Origin: an uncultured Aquimarina sp.
Lineage (GTDB): Bacteria > Bacteroidota > Bacteroidia > Flavobacteriales > Flavobacteriaceae
Direction of reading: 5' to 3'
DNA: 64,000 bases
Assembly (NCBI GenBank): GCA_947500505.1
Contig: CANMSL010000012.1
Coordinates: forward strand, 1 to 64,000
Both the position numbers and the translations under genes were made by a program. Positions 56,288 to 64,000 of this stretch are shown piece after piece (the stretch's first letter is position 1; every line of letters begins with the position of its first letter). Under the pieces are notes generated by a model that saw only the letters and a list, made by a program, of their open reading frames with translations, did no database searches and was not told the origin of the DNA.

Positions 56288-56908
56288 TTGAGTACTAAAT
56301 TTTTCTTTACACGATTACAATATGAGTCAGGAGATTGGGATGTAGATCAAAGAATGCCTTCTAATCTATTAAACTCACTTGTGGAGTATACTACACTAAA
56401 AGTGGATACTCAGGAAAGAATTATCCCTTTGAGTAGTGATGAGATATTCAAAAGTCCATTTTGTTATATCTCTGGTCATAAATTGGTGCAGTTTACCAAA
56501 AAGGAAAGGGAGAACTTTAAAAAGTATGTAAATAACGGTGGTTTTGTGTTTGCAGATGATTGTAATCACGATATCGATGGATTGTTTTCTAAATCCTTTG
56601 TGCGTCAAATGGAAGATATTTTTGGATCGCAAGCATTAAAAAAGATTCCTAATAACCACGAGATTTATAATGTGTTCTTTGAGTTTGAGGACGGTCCGCC
56701 AACTACTTCTCAAGAGCTGAATGGATGGGGAGATGATATTGTACATGATTATTTAAAAGCGATTCAGATTAATGGCAGAATTGGTGTTTTGTTTAGTAAC
56801 AAAGACTACGGTTGTGAGTGGGATTATGATTTCAGAAATAAACGATGGTATAAAATAGACAATACCCGATTTGGTGTTAACATCGTAATGTATGCGTTAA
56901 CATCATAA
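56288..56908 (+). CDS. DUF4159 domain protein
   Basis: A 206-residue protein read from TTG 56288. It matches DUF4159, a degenerate glutamine-amidotransferase-like fold: FFFTRLQYESGDWDVDQRMP, NLLNSLVEYTTLKVD, a KKYVNNGGFVFADDCNH strand-loop, and a final GVNIVMYALTS. No nucleophile cysteine of an active amidotransferase is visible. It precedes MoxR by 14 bases, the usual neighbour of this family. Confidence 0.82.
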   Translation: MSTKFFFTRLQYESGDWDVDQRMPSNLLNSLVEYTTLKVDTQERIIPLSSDEIFKSPFCYISGHKLVQFTKKERENFKKYVNNGGFVFADDCNHDIDGLFSKSFVRQMEDIFGSQALKKIPNNHEIYNVFFEFEDGPPTTSQELNGWGDDIVHDYLKAIQINGRIGVLFSNKDYGCEWDYDFRNKRWYKIDNTRFGVNIVMYALTS

Positions 56909-56922
56909 AAAGATATAGCTAA

Positions 56923-57924
56923 ATGGATAAAGAGTTAGTAAATATAGAAGAAGAGGTAACTATTCTTACCGAGAAACTTCAGAAGTTACGAAAAGAGATC
57001 GGTAAGGTAATTACAGGGCAAGAAGAAACGGTAGAACAATTGCTGATTACCTTTCTTGCAGGCGGACATGCGTTGTTAGAAGGAGTTCCGGGTTTGGCAA
57101 AAACGTTAATGATCAGAACACTGGCACAAGCTATTGATCTTAAATTTAAAAGAATACAATTTACGCCGGATTTGATGCCATCGGATATTATTGGTACAGA
57201 AATATTAGAAGAAGATTATAGTACAGGAAAGAAGTTTTTTAAATTTAATAAAGGCCCTATTTTCTCTAACATTATATTGGCCGATGAGATTAATCGTACA
57301 CCACCAAAAACGCAGGCCGCATTGTTAGAAGCCATGCAAGAGTTTGAGGTTACCTATTCTGGAAAAACATACGAGTTAGACAGGCCATTTTTTATACTGG
57401 CTACTCAGAATCCGATCGAACAATCGGGAACATTTGCACTTCCTGAAGCACAACAGGATCGATTTCTATTGTATATCAAAATAGGATACCCAAACGAATC
57501 AGAAGAAACTACCATTCTAAAAAACACTACAGGTGTCAAAAAAGAAACCCTGAATAAAGTGATTTCTGGAGAAGATATTCTCAGATTACAACATTTGGTT
57601 AGAGAAGTTCCAATCAGTGATGATTTGATCACCTATGTAAGTAAGGTTATTAGAGCTACAAGACCAGAAACAACTACCAATGCCTATGTAAAGGAATGGG
57701 TGAATTGGGGAGCAGGACCACGTGCTGGTCAGGCAATGATATTAACAGCCAAGGCTCGTGCATTAGCGCAAGGAACATTATCAGTAACATTAGACGATTT
57801 ACAACAGGTAGCTAAACCCGTATTGCGCCATAGAGTTATCGTGAATTTTAGAGCAGAATCAGAAGGAATAACTTCTGATGATGTTACGCGCCATCTATTA
57901 AAAGCTATTGAGGTAGGAAAGTAA
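56923..57924 (+). CDS. MoxR family AAA+ ATPase
   Basis: The 333-residue ATPase has Walker A LLEGVPGLAKTLMIRTLA (GVPGLAKT, 54-61), Walker B IILADEINRTPPKTQAALLE and sensor motif ATQNPIEQSGTFALPEAQQD. MoxR proteins act as chaperone-like ATPases on partners with von Willebrand factor domains. Its neighbours DUF58 and BatA supply that class of partner. Confidence 0.95.
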   Translation: MDKELVNIEEEVTILTEKLQKLRKEIGKVITGQEETVEQLLITFLAGGHALLEGVPGLAKTLMIRTLAQAIDLKFKRIQFTPDLMPSDIIGTEILEEDYSTGKKFFKFNKGPIFSNIILADEINRTPPKTQAALLEAMQEFEVTYSGKTYELDRPFFILATQNPIEQSGTFALPEAQQDRFLLYIKIGYPNESEETTILKNTTGVKKETLNKVISGEDILRLQHLVREVPISDDLITYVSKVIRATRPETTTNAYVKEWVNWGAGPRAGQAMILTAKARALAQGTLSVTLDDLQQVAKPVLRHRVIVNFRAESEGITSDDVTRHLLKAIEVGK

Positions 57925-57942
57925 GACCATAGAACAAATCAA

Positions 57943-58839
57943 GTGAGACAAGATTATCACCAATTACTAAAACCAGAGCTCATTAAGAGTGTATCTGGAT
58001 TGTCACTCATTGCACGTGTGATTGTTGATGGATATTTGTCTGGACTAAACCATAGCTATAATGTAGGTTCGGGAATGGAGTTCACTCAATTTCGTAACTA
58101 TGAACCTGGTGACGACTTACGATTACTCGATTGGAAAATGCTTGCCAGATCCGGCAGATATTATATCAAACAATCCGAAGTAGAAACGAATATTTCGGTA
58201 AAATTTATTTTGGACGCCAGTAAATCCATGCTTCATCAAGAAGACGAACTATCCAAAATGGATTATGCCCGAATACTGATTGCGTCTTTAGGGTATTTAT
58301 CCCAAAATCAAGGAGACGCTATTGGACTTTTTGCATTAAATGAACAGCAATTGTATAACGTATATCCTAAAATCCAGAAACAACATTATAATCGTTTTTT
58401 ATTAGAGCTAACCAAGATTGAAAATAAAGGAAAGTGGCCCGAAAATCCGGATGCTTCAAAAAGTCTTCATGATCGCAATCATAAAGAACTCATATTTTTT
58501 ATAACGGATCTGTATGAACATAATGAAGAATTAACGTCTTTTATCAAAAGACTGAAAACTCCTAAAAATGAGGTAGTAGTCTTACATCTTATGGGTAAGA
58601 ATGAATTGGAATTTGATTATAAAGGAACCGTAACATTCGAAGATTTGGAGACTGGAGCAAAGCTCAAAATAGATGCGAAAACTGCAAAAAAAGAATATCT
58701 CATCGCACTGGAAGAAATGATTAAGAATACCAAAAATACGCTCTTGGCCAATGATATCAGTTACCATCTATTCAAACTAAATGAACATATAGGTGAAGCA
58801 TTGCAAGTATTCCTAAAGAAACGAAACAAACTAATCTGA
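57943..58839 (+). CDS. DUF58 domain protein (VWA-like)
   Basis: Read from GTG 57943. The 298-residue protein has the DUF58 signature FRNYEPGDDLRLLDWKMLAR followed by SGRYYIKQSEVE, and a VWA-like MIDAS loop ILDASKSM (Asp91, Ser93, Ser95). It lies 18 bases after moxR and one base before the next gene. It is expected to be a MoxR client acting at the membrane. Confidence 0.92.
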   Translation: MRQDYHQLLKPELIKSVSGLSLIARVIVDGYLSGLNHSYNVGSGMEFTQFRNYEPGDDLRLLDWKMLARSGRYYIKQSEVETNISVKFILDASKSMLHQEDELSKMDYARILIASLGYLSQNQGDAIGLFALNEQQLYNVYPKIQKQHYNRFLLELTKIENKGKWPENPDASKSLHDRNHKELIFFITDLYEHNEELTSFIKRLKTPKNEVVVLHLMGKNELEFDYKGTVTFEDLETGAKLKIDAKTAKKEYLIALEEMIKNTKNTLLANDISYHLFKLNEHIGEALQVFLKKRNKLI

Positions 58840-58840
58840 T

Positions 58841-60136
58841 ATGTTCTTCCTCAACCCTACATATCTCTGGGCATTATTGGGACTTCTGGTTCCTTTAGCC
58901 ATACATCTGTGGAGTAAAAAAGAAGGAAAGACAATAAAAGTTGGGAGTACCAAATTACTAAGTGAATCTGATTCTAAGCAATCAAGAAGTATTCAGTTGA
59001 ATGAATTTTTTCTACTGGTAGTAAGAATGTTATTAATCGGTGTTTTGGTCTTACTAATTGCCGGATTTCAGATTAAAAAGAAAGCGAGTACCATACCCAT
59101 AACCTATATGGTGGGACCTTCATTACTGGATGATGATAGGATACAAATTATCATAGATACGATTGACACAGGAGCATCATTAAGACTCTTGGAATCCGGA
59201 TTTCCAGAATTAGACAAAGATCAATTTGATTCAAATAATACAACTCCCAATTATTGGCAATTAGCTAAAGAAATGGAGACCTTACAAACCGATAGTATTG
59301 TCGTTTTCACAAAAGCATCCATAAACGGAATCAAAGGTAGAAGACCAGAGACGAATAAGAATATAGCCTGGGTATCTTTAGACTCAGAAGAGTCGATTAA
59401 AAAAGCGCTCAAAGCAATAAAAAAAGAAGATTCTCTGCAAGTGCTATCGATGATTAGCGATCAGGATCAGTTGTTTTTTAAGAAAGCGTTCATGGTTATA
59501 AATGATAAGAGACTGAAATTTAATGAAGCAAATGATAGTGTGACTTTTCCGTTAAACGGAAAGGAAGAAAGCCTATCGCTTACTTCAGAATTACCAACCA
59601 AAGTAGTACTGTTCTATGAAGATAGTTTGGTTACTCAGAAAACATACATAGAAGCATCGCTAAAGGCAATATCAAAATACCTGAATAGGCAAATAGATAT
59701 AGAAACCGTTCAGAATATAGAAGGTATAGATTACGCTGTATTTGACCTGGTCGTTTGGTTATCTTCAGCTATAGTTCCGAATACATCAACAAAGTTGTTA
59801 GTATATCAACCAGATGACCTTGCCAATAACATTATTGAAGCAGGGACTTCGAATAGGATTTTTTATCTTACAGAAGCGCTTACTACAGCCAATAGTATTG
59901 ATAGAAATCTATCAGAACAGTTGCTAAGACTTTTTGATTTTCATCAAAATATTCAGGATAAAGTTAATGAGTATGATAAAAGAACTATGGATATAGCAGA
60001 ACTACAACCAATTACAGCTAGTCTGGCGACAGACATAAAACAATTTGAGCTTTTTGATATATCAACATGGCTATGGTTGTTATTGGGAGCATTGTTAGTG
60101 ATGGAACGTAGTGTAGCAAAATTTAGAAAACAATAA
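58841..60136 (+). CDS. BatA-type membrane protein
   Basis: The 431-residue protein begins MFFLNPTYLWALLGLLVPLA, the BatA N-terminal helix signature, with a second helix at about 60-82 and a third near the C-terminus (WLWLLLGALLVMERSVA). The region between is a periplasmic domain. It resembles aerotolerance operon proteins that bridge the membrane. The stop overlaps the next start by one base. Confidence 0.82.
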   Translation: MFFLNPTYLWALLGLLVPLAIHLWSKKEGKTIKVGSTKLLSESDSKQSRSIQLNEFFLLVVRMLLIGVLVLLIAGFQIKKKASTIPITYMVGPSLLDDDRIQIIIDTIDTGASLRLLESGFPELDKDQFDSNNTTPNYWQLAKEMETLQTDSIVVFTKASINGIKGRRPETNKNIAWVSLDSEESIKKALKAIKKEDSLQVLSMISDQDQLFFKKAFMVINDKRLKFNEANDSVTFPLNGKEESLSLTSELPTKVVLFYEDSLVTQKTYIEASLKAISKYLNRQIDIETVQNIEGIDYAVFDLVVWLSSAIVPNTSTKLLVYQPDDLANNIIEAGTSNRIFYLTEALTTANSIDRNLSEQLLRLFDFHQNIQDKVNEYDKRTMDIAELQPITASLATDIKQFELFDISTWLWLLLGALLVMERSVAKFRKQ

Positions 60137-62355
60137 TGAGATCAGGACAAGACATACTGGTTGGATTTAGAAGGCGATGGCGACTGATGCTTTGGCTGGA
60201 GATCACATTATATGCCTTAGGACCAGCGATTCTTTCGTATCTGATATTTTTGAATGTATTTTGGGCGATAGCTGTATTCATCTTAGTCGCTTCTATCATC
60301 ATAATTTTTATAAAGCCCTGGAAATACAGTTTAGAAAATGTTGCCAGCTATATAGATCTTCATCTCGATGCTACAGAATATAGTACGGGTCTTTTATTAT
60401 TGCCTGAAGAAAAGCTGTCTGGCTTGGCCAGAATACAGCAAAATAGAGTAACAACCAGACTTGTCGAAAAACTAAAAACCATTAAACCTCCTCATCATTT
60501 AGTTCGTGGAGCGATTATTTTAAGTTCTTTTATTTTGATAGGTGCAGTGATCTACAAGTATGAACTATTATCAAACCTACAAGGGTCGCAACAACCAACA
60601 ATAACTCCGGAAGCAATTGTTTTTAAGCCAACAGATACTACTGCGATAACAGCTCAATCACCTAAGTTGATACGTCAACAACTAATAATTGACTATCCCA
60701 ACTACACGCAAGTACCTTCTGTAGAGACTTCCAACATGGATATAAAGGCAGTAGAAGGATCCAGAGTTTCCTGGAAAATACAATTTGACCAAGAAATAAA
60801 AGAGGTAACGATGGAAAGCATGGGAAATAGCTATCCTATGAAATTAACAGATGGAACCTATACCGGAGCATCCACACTCACAAGTGCAGGTTTTTATAAT
60901 TTTAAATTTACTGATCTTCAGGATAAATCATATGTGTCCGAATTGTATGCTATTGAGGTAATCAAAGACAAGAGTCCTTCTGTAGAAATCAAAGGAATAA
61001 AACAGTTCACTTCTTTTGCTTTTAATGAAGATAAAAAGGTATCCTTTACAACAACTATTAGTGACGATTTTGGGATTGAAGACGCTTACATTATAGCTAC
61101 GGTGAGTAAAGGTTCTGGCGAATCTGTAAAGTTCAGAGAAGAGAAGTTAAACTTCAATAGTAAAATTCCCAAAGGCAATAAGAATATGAGTTTGTCTAAA
61201 AACATCAATCTGGATCAAATGAAGATGGAACCCGGTGATGAGCTTTATTTTTATGTAGAAGCCTTAGACTGTAAACGACCGAAACCCAATGTATCCAGGA
61301 GTGAAACCTTTTTTGCGGTGATAAAAGATACCGTTTCTGACACCTTTGCGGTAGAAGGAACGATGGGAGTGGATCTGATGCCGGATTATTTTAGAAGTCA
61401 ACGGCAGTTAATTATTGATACAGAAAAATTGCTGAAGGACAAACCAAAACTATCTACACAAGATTATAAATCTAAGAGTAATGAATTAGGTTTTGACCAA
61501 AAAGTATTACGTCTTAAATATGCAGAATTTATGGGGGACGAATCAGAATTTGGAGGTACTGCAGAAGGAGACGTAGCAACTCCTGAAGACGATGGAGATC
61601 ATCACGAAGAAGGAAACGAGGAAGAAGAAGATCCATTGGCAAAATATACCCACGCACATGATAGCGAAAATGAACACAATTTGGTGGAAGAAGAAAAAAA
61701 GGAAGACCCTTTAGAGGAATACCTACACAATCACGAAGACCCGGAAGAATCTACACTGTTTACACAATCCCTAAAAAGTAAGTTGCGACAAGCATTGAAT
61801 GAAATGTGGGATGCAGAATTGTATTTACGACTCTATACACCAGAAAAATCATTACCCTACCAATACAGAGCCCTAAAACTGATTCAGGAAATTAAAAACA
61901 GTGCACGTATCTATGTGCATCGTATCGGTTTTGATCCTCCACCCATTAAAGAAGATAAAAGACTCACCGGAGAAATAGATGAGGTGTCAGGGTATAGAAA
62001 AAGTGTCGAACTAGCGCAAGAAGATGCCTATCCTTCCATACGTGTAACCTTGGCAAGACTGGAGCAATTAATTTCTGAAAAAGGAAGTATTACCGAAGAA
62101 GATAAACTGCTTTTCGGTCAAGCCGGAAATGAATTAGCGGAAAAAGCGATAGAAGATCCAGGAAAATACCTAGAAACATTACAACAATTAAAATGGATTT
62201 CTGAAGATGTAGCAGTACCATCAGAAGCGCTCATAGCCTTGCAAAAAGGATTGTTTTTGGCACTTCCGGAGTTGAAGCCTAATGCAGTGAAACAGCAACA
62301 ACAAACAAGCGAAATAAACGAATTACTATTAAAAGAGCTCGAAATCAATGATTGA
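60136..62355 (+). CDS. DUF4175-like membrane protein with acidic His-rich segment
   Basis: The 739-residue protein begins with a pair of membrane helices (LWLEITLYALGPAILSYLIF and FWAIAVFILVASIIIIFIKP) and has a third near residue 130-145. The mid part contains beta-rich SADFG-type repeats of the DUF4175 family. Residues about 475-538 are highly acidic and His-rich, with two related copies of EDPLxxYxHxH. Such a stretch may bind divalent metals. It is overlapped at its end by the next gene. Confidence 0.7.
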   Translation: MRSGQDILVGFRRRWRLMLWLEITLYALGPAILSYLIFLNVFWAIAVFILVASIIIIFIKPWKYSLENVASYIDLHLDATEYSTGLLLLPEEKLSGLARIQQNRVTTRLVEKLKTIKPPHHLVRGAIILSSFILIGAVIYKYELLSNLQGSQQPTITPEAIVFKPTDTTAITAQSPKLIRQQLIIDYPNYTQVPSVETSNMDIKAVEGSRVSWKIQFDQEIKEVTMESMGNSYPMKLTDGTYTGASTLTSAGFYNFKFTDLQDKSYVSELYAIEVIKDKSPSVEIKGIKQFTSFAFNEDKKVSFTTTISDDFGIEDAYIIATVSKGSGESVKFREEKLNFNSKIPKGNKNMSLSKNINLDQMKMEPGDELYFYVEALDCKRPKPNVSRSETFFAVIKDTVSDTFAVEGTMGVDLMPDYFRSQRQLIIDTEKLLKDKPKLSTQDYKSKSNELGFDQKVLRLKYAEFMGDESEFGGTAEGDVATPEDDGDHHEEGNEEEEDPLAKYTHAHDSENEHNLVEEEKKEDPLEEYLHNHEDPEESTLFTQSLKSKLRQALNEMWDAELYLRLYTPEKSLPYQYRALKLIQEIKNSARIYVHRIGFDPPPIKEDKRLTGEIDEVSGYRKSVELAQEDAYPSIRVTLARLEQLISEKGSITEEDKLLFGQAGNELAEKAIEDPGKYLETLQQLKWISEDVAVPSEALIALQKGLFLALPELKPNAVKQQQQTSEINELLLKELEIND

Positions 62356-64000
62356 GGATATCACTTTTTTACATAGTAATTGGATTGCTTATATCGCTAT
62401 TGGTGCCATAGTGTTATGGATGATTTTTGTTTGGAAAGAATGGTCTCATTTTGGAAAAACTAAGTTCTGGATCAACATAACAGTTGCGCTGTTTGCAATC
62501 GTTTCGCTTTCTCTCATTGCACTAAAACCAACGATACCCATACTCGGTAAAAACACCAAAGTAGCAGTGCTTACCACTGGTTATAACACGAAACAGTTAG
62601 ATAGTTTAAAAAAGGCTCATAAACGAATACAAACCTTTCCGTACAAAGCGAATCAGCCAATTTTCGAAAACATACATACATCAGATACTGTTTTTGTATT
62701 AGGAAATGGTGTAGCACCTTTTGATTTTTGGCAGCTAGAAAACCATAAGGTTCACTATGTCAACAGTGATATGCCTTCTGGTGTGGTAAGGTTTAGATAT
62801 GATCATAGTAGGATAGTAGGAGAGCAGTTACAGTTTGAAGGATTGTATAACAATCCAAAAAAAGGAAATCGATTGATTCTGGAAGGACCAGGAGGAAATG
62901 GATTAGATTCTATCTCTTTAGAATCGGGTAAAAAACAATCCTTTAAATTAGCAACACATCTTAAGTCGGTTGGAAACTATACCTTTTCGTTGGTCGAAAC
63001 AGATTCGCTAGGAAAGCTGCTTTCAAAAGATCCCATTCCTATAAAGGTATTAGATCGAAAAGGCTTAAAAATCCTAATCGTAAACAGTTTTCCAACCTTT
63101 GAAACCAAATATCTAAAAAACTATTTGGCAGAAATGGGTCACGAAGTATTGGTAAAAAGTCGCATCACTAGAGGAAAATACAAGTTCGAATATTTTAATA
63201 CAGATCGAATACCAATCGGTGCTTTTTCTGAAAAGAACTTACAGCCTTTTGATCTGGTGATACTGGATGCTGCTACCGCAAAGAATGTAGGACGAGGTTC
63301 ACGAACTGCCCTAACGAACTCCATCAAGCAAAACGGATTAGGACTTTTTATCCAACCGGATGATGATTTTTTTAGATTTAGAAAGGATGAGGTAGCTTTT
63401 GATTTTGTAAAAGAAAAAAGAACTGAGACAAGTCTGGTGAATTCACCAAAAATTACAATAGGAAAGTATCCTTTTTTGTTTAAAGATCAATTTCGGTTAC
63501 AAGCAGTGCATAAAAACATTAAAGGTGATATAGTATCCGCATATAAGCATCTTGGTAAAGGGAAAGTAAGTACTACGGTTTTAGAAAGTACCTATGAATT
63601 ATTGTTAAACGGAAAAACAACCGAGTACCAACAAGTATGGTCAGAGCTGATAAGTGCTATCGGTAAAAAAGAAATCCCTGCCGTGAGTTGGGATGAACCT
63701 AGTATTCTGGCTATACAAGATCAATCGTATCCCTTTACACTAAGAACCGCTATTCCTAAACCAGAAGTAACAACGGATGAAGGATATCGCATCGCACTGC
63801 GCAGCGATATTGATATATCCAATCTATGGACAGGCACCACATACCCTAAAAAATTAGGCTGGAATAGACTATCGGTAGCACAAGACACAACCGCTGTTTT
63901 GGAGTATTTTGTTACTGATACTAGCACATGGAAAGCAAAATCCACGTATGACAACATACAAAGAAACCGCAGATATTTTGATAAATCCACTATAAAAAAC
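62348..64000 (+). CDS. Membrane protein with amidotransferase-like domain, 3' end outside window
   Basis: ATG 62348 overlaps the previous stop by 8 bases, and the frame stays open for 551 codons to the end of the window. Two N-terminal helices (WIAYIAIGAIVLWMIFVW and ITVALFAIVSLSLIALKP) precede a beta-rich domain. From about residue 240 the segment KGLKILIVNSFPTFETKYLK suggests a Rossmann-like, amidotransferase-type fold as in DUF4159 and related membrane VWA clusters. The function is unknown; it is probably a membrane partner of the MoxR/BatA system. Confidence 0.75.
   Translation, partial: MIEDITFLHSNWIAYIAIGAIVLWMIFVWKEWSHFGKTKFWINITVALFAIVSLSLIALKPTIPILGKNTKVAVLTTGYNTKQLDSLKKAHKRIQTFPYKANQPIFENIHTSDTVFVLGNGVAPFDFWQLENHKVHYVNSDMPSGVVRFRYDHSRIVGEQLQFEGLYNNPKKGNRLILEGPGGNGLDSISLESGKKQSFKLATHLKSVGNYTFSLVETDSLGKLLSKDPIPIKVLDRKGLKILIVNSFPTFETKYLKNYLAEMGHEVLVKSRITRGKYKFEYFNTDRIPIGAFSEKNLQPFDLVILDAATAKNVGRGSRTALTNSIKQNGLGLFIQPDDDFFRFRKDEVAFDFVKEKRTETSLVNSPKITIGKYPFLFKDQFRLQAVHKNIKGDIVSAYKHLGKGKVSTTVLESTYELLLNGKTTEYQQVWSELISAIGKKEIPAVSWDEPSILAIQDQSYPFTLRTAIPKPEVTTDEGYRIALRSDIDISNLWTGTTYPKKLGWNRLSVAQDTTAVLEYFVTDTSTWKAKSTYDNIQRNRRYFDKSTIKN

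Overview
The window is AT-rich DNA from a Bacteroidetes bacterium, most likely a marine member of the Flavobacteriaceae (an Aquimarina-like genome is my inference, not a measured placement). The support is the type IX secretion (T9SS) C-terminal sorting domains, Bacteroidetes-type -7 promoter boxes (TAnnTTTG), an N-succinylornithine-type carbamoyltransferase, DUF5777/YceI proteins, and several families of interspersed palindromic repeats typical of flavobacterial intergenic DNA. No tRNA, rRNA, CRISPR array or phage was recognised.

Layout. 1-2200: the 3' end of an RHS-repeat polymorphic toxin, a candidate immunity gene, and a 5'-truncated HigA/ImmA-type pseudogene, with two related copies of a terminator-bearing repeat. 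2200-5060: an NTF2-like exported protein, then a YceI / mono-heme cytochrome pair divergent from an OB-fold / DUF5777 beta-barrel pair. 5700-17230: a 13-kb arginine-proline superoperon (GNAT, argG, argC, proC, argD, proA, proB, argF', argB, argE, argH), studded with palindromic repeats, one of which sits beside a duplicated stub of argB. 17470: a Cys-rich lipoprotein behind a structured leader. 18400-28240: a PfkB kinase and a seven-gene oxidative sugar cluster (GMC oxidoreductase, gluconate-dehydrogenase subunit 3-like protein, two TIM-barrel proteins, MFS transporter, Gfo/Idh oxidoreductase, DUF1080 hydrolase) with a divergent hydroxypyruvate-isomerase-like gene; this resembles the 3-keto-glycoside route. 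28845-32370: a three-subunit acyl-CoA (probably propionyl-CoA) carboxylase.

32570-46410 is the most distinctive region. Two T9SS-secreted repeat proteins (1032 aa, and a 2749-aa BspA/PKD protein of seven large blocks) flank a membrane-anchored TPR/LuxR-type regulator. The two surface-protein genes share nearly the same promoter: helically phased 11-bp GCAACC boxes exactly 37 bp upstream of an identical -7 element. A degenerate, inverted set of the same boxes lies upstream of the regulator. I propose a dedicated surface-adhesin regulon.

46700-52560 holds ordinary chromosomal genes (LysE exporter, DUF1761, membrane hydrolase, FemAB-like protein, DinB, uracil-DNA glycosylase, small proteins). 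53093-64000 is a long collinear cluster, TldD-TldE-DUF4159-MoxR-DUF58-BatA-DUF4175-membrane protein, which couples a metalloprotease pair to a MoxR/VWA-type chaperone-membrane system and runs off the right edge.
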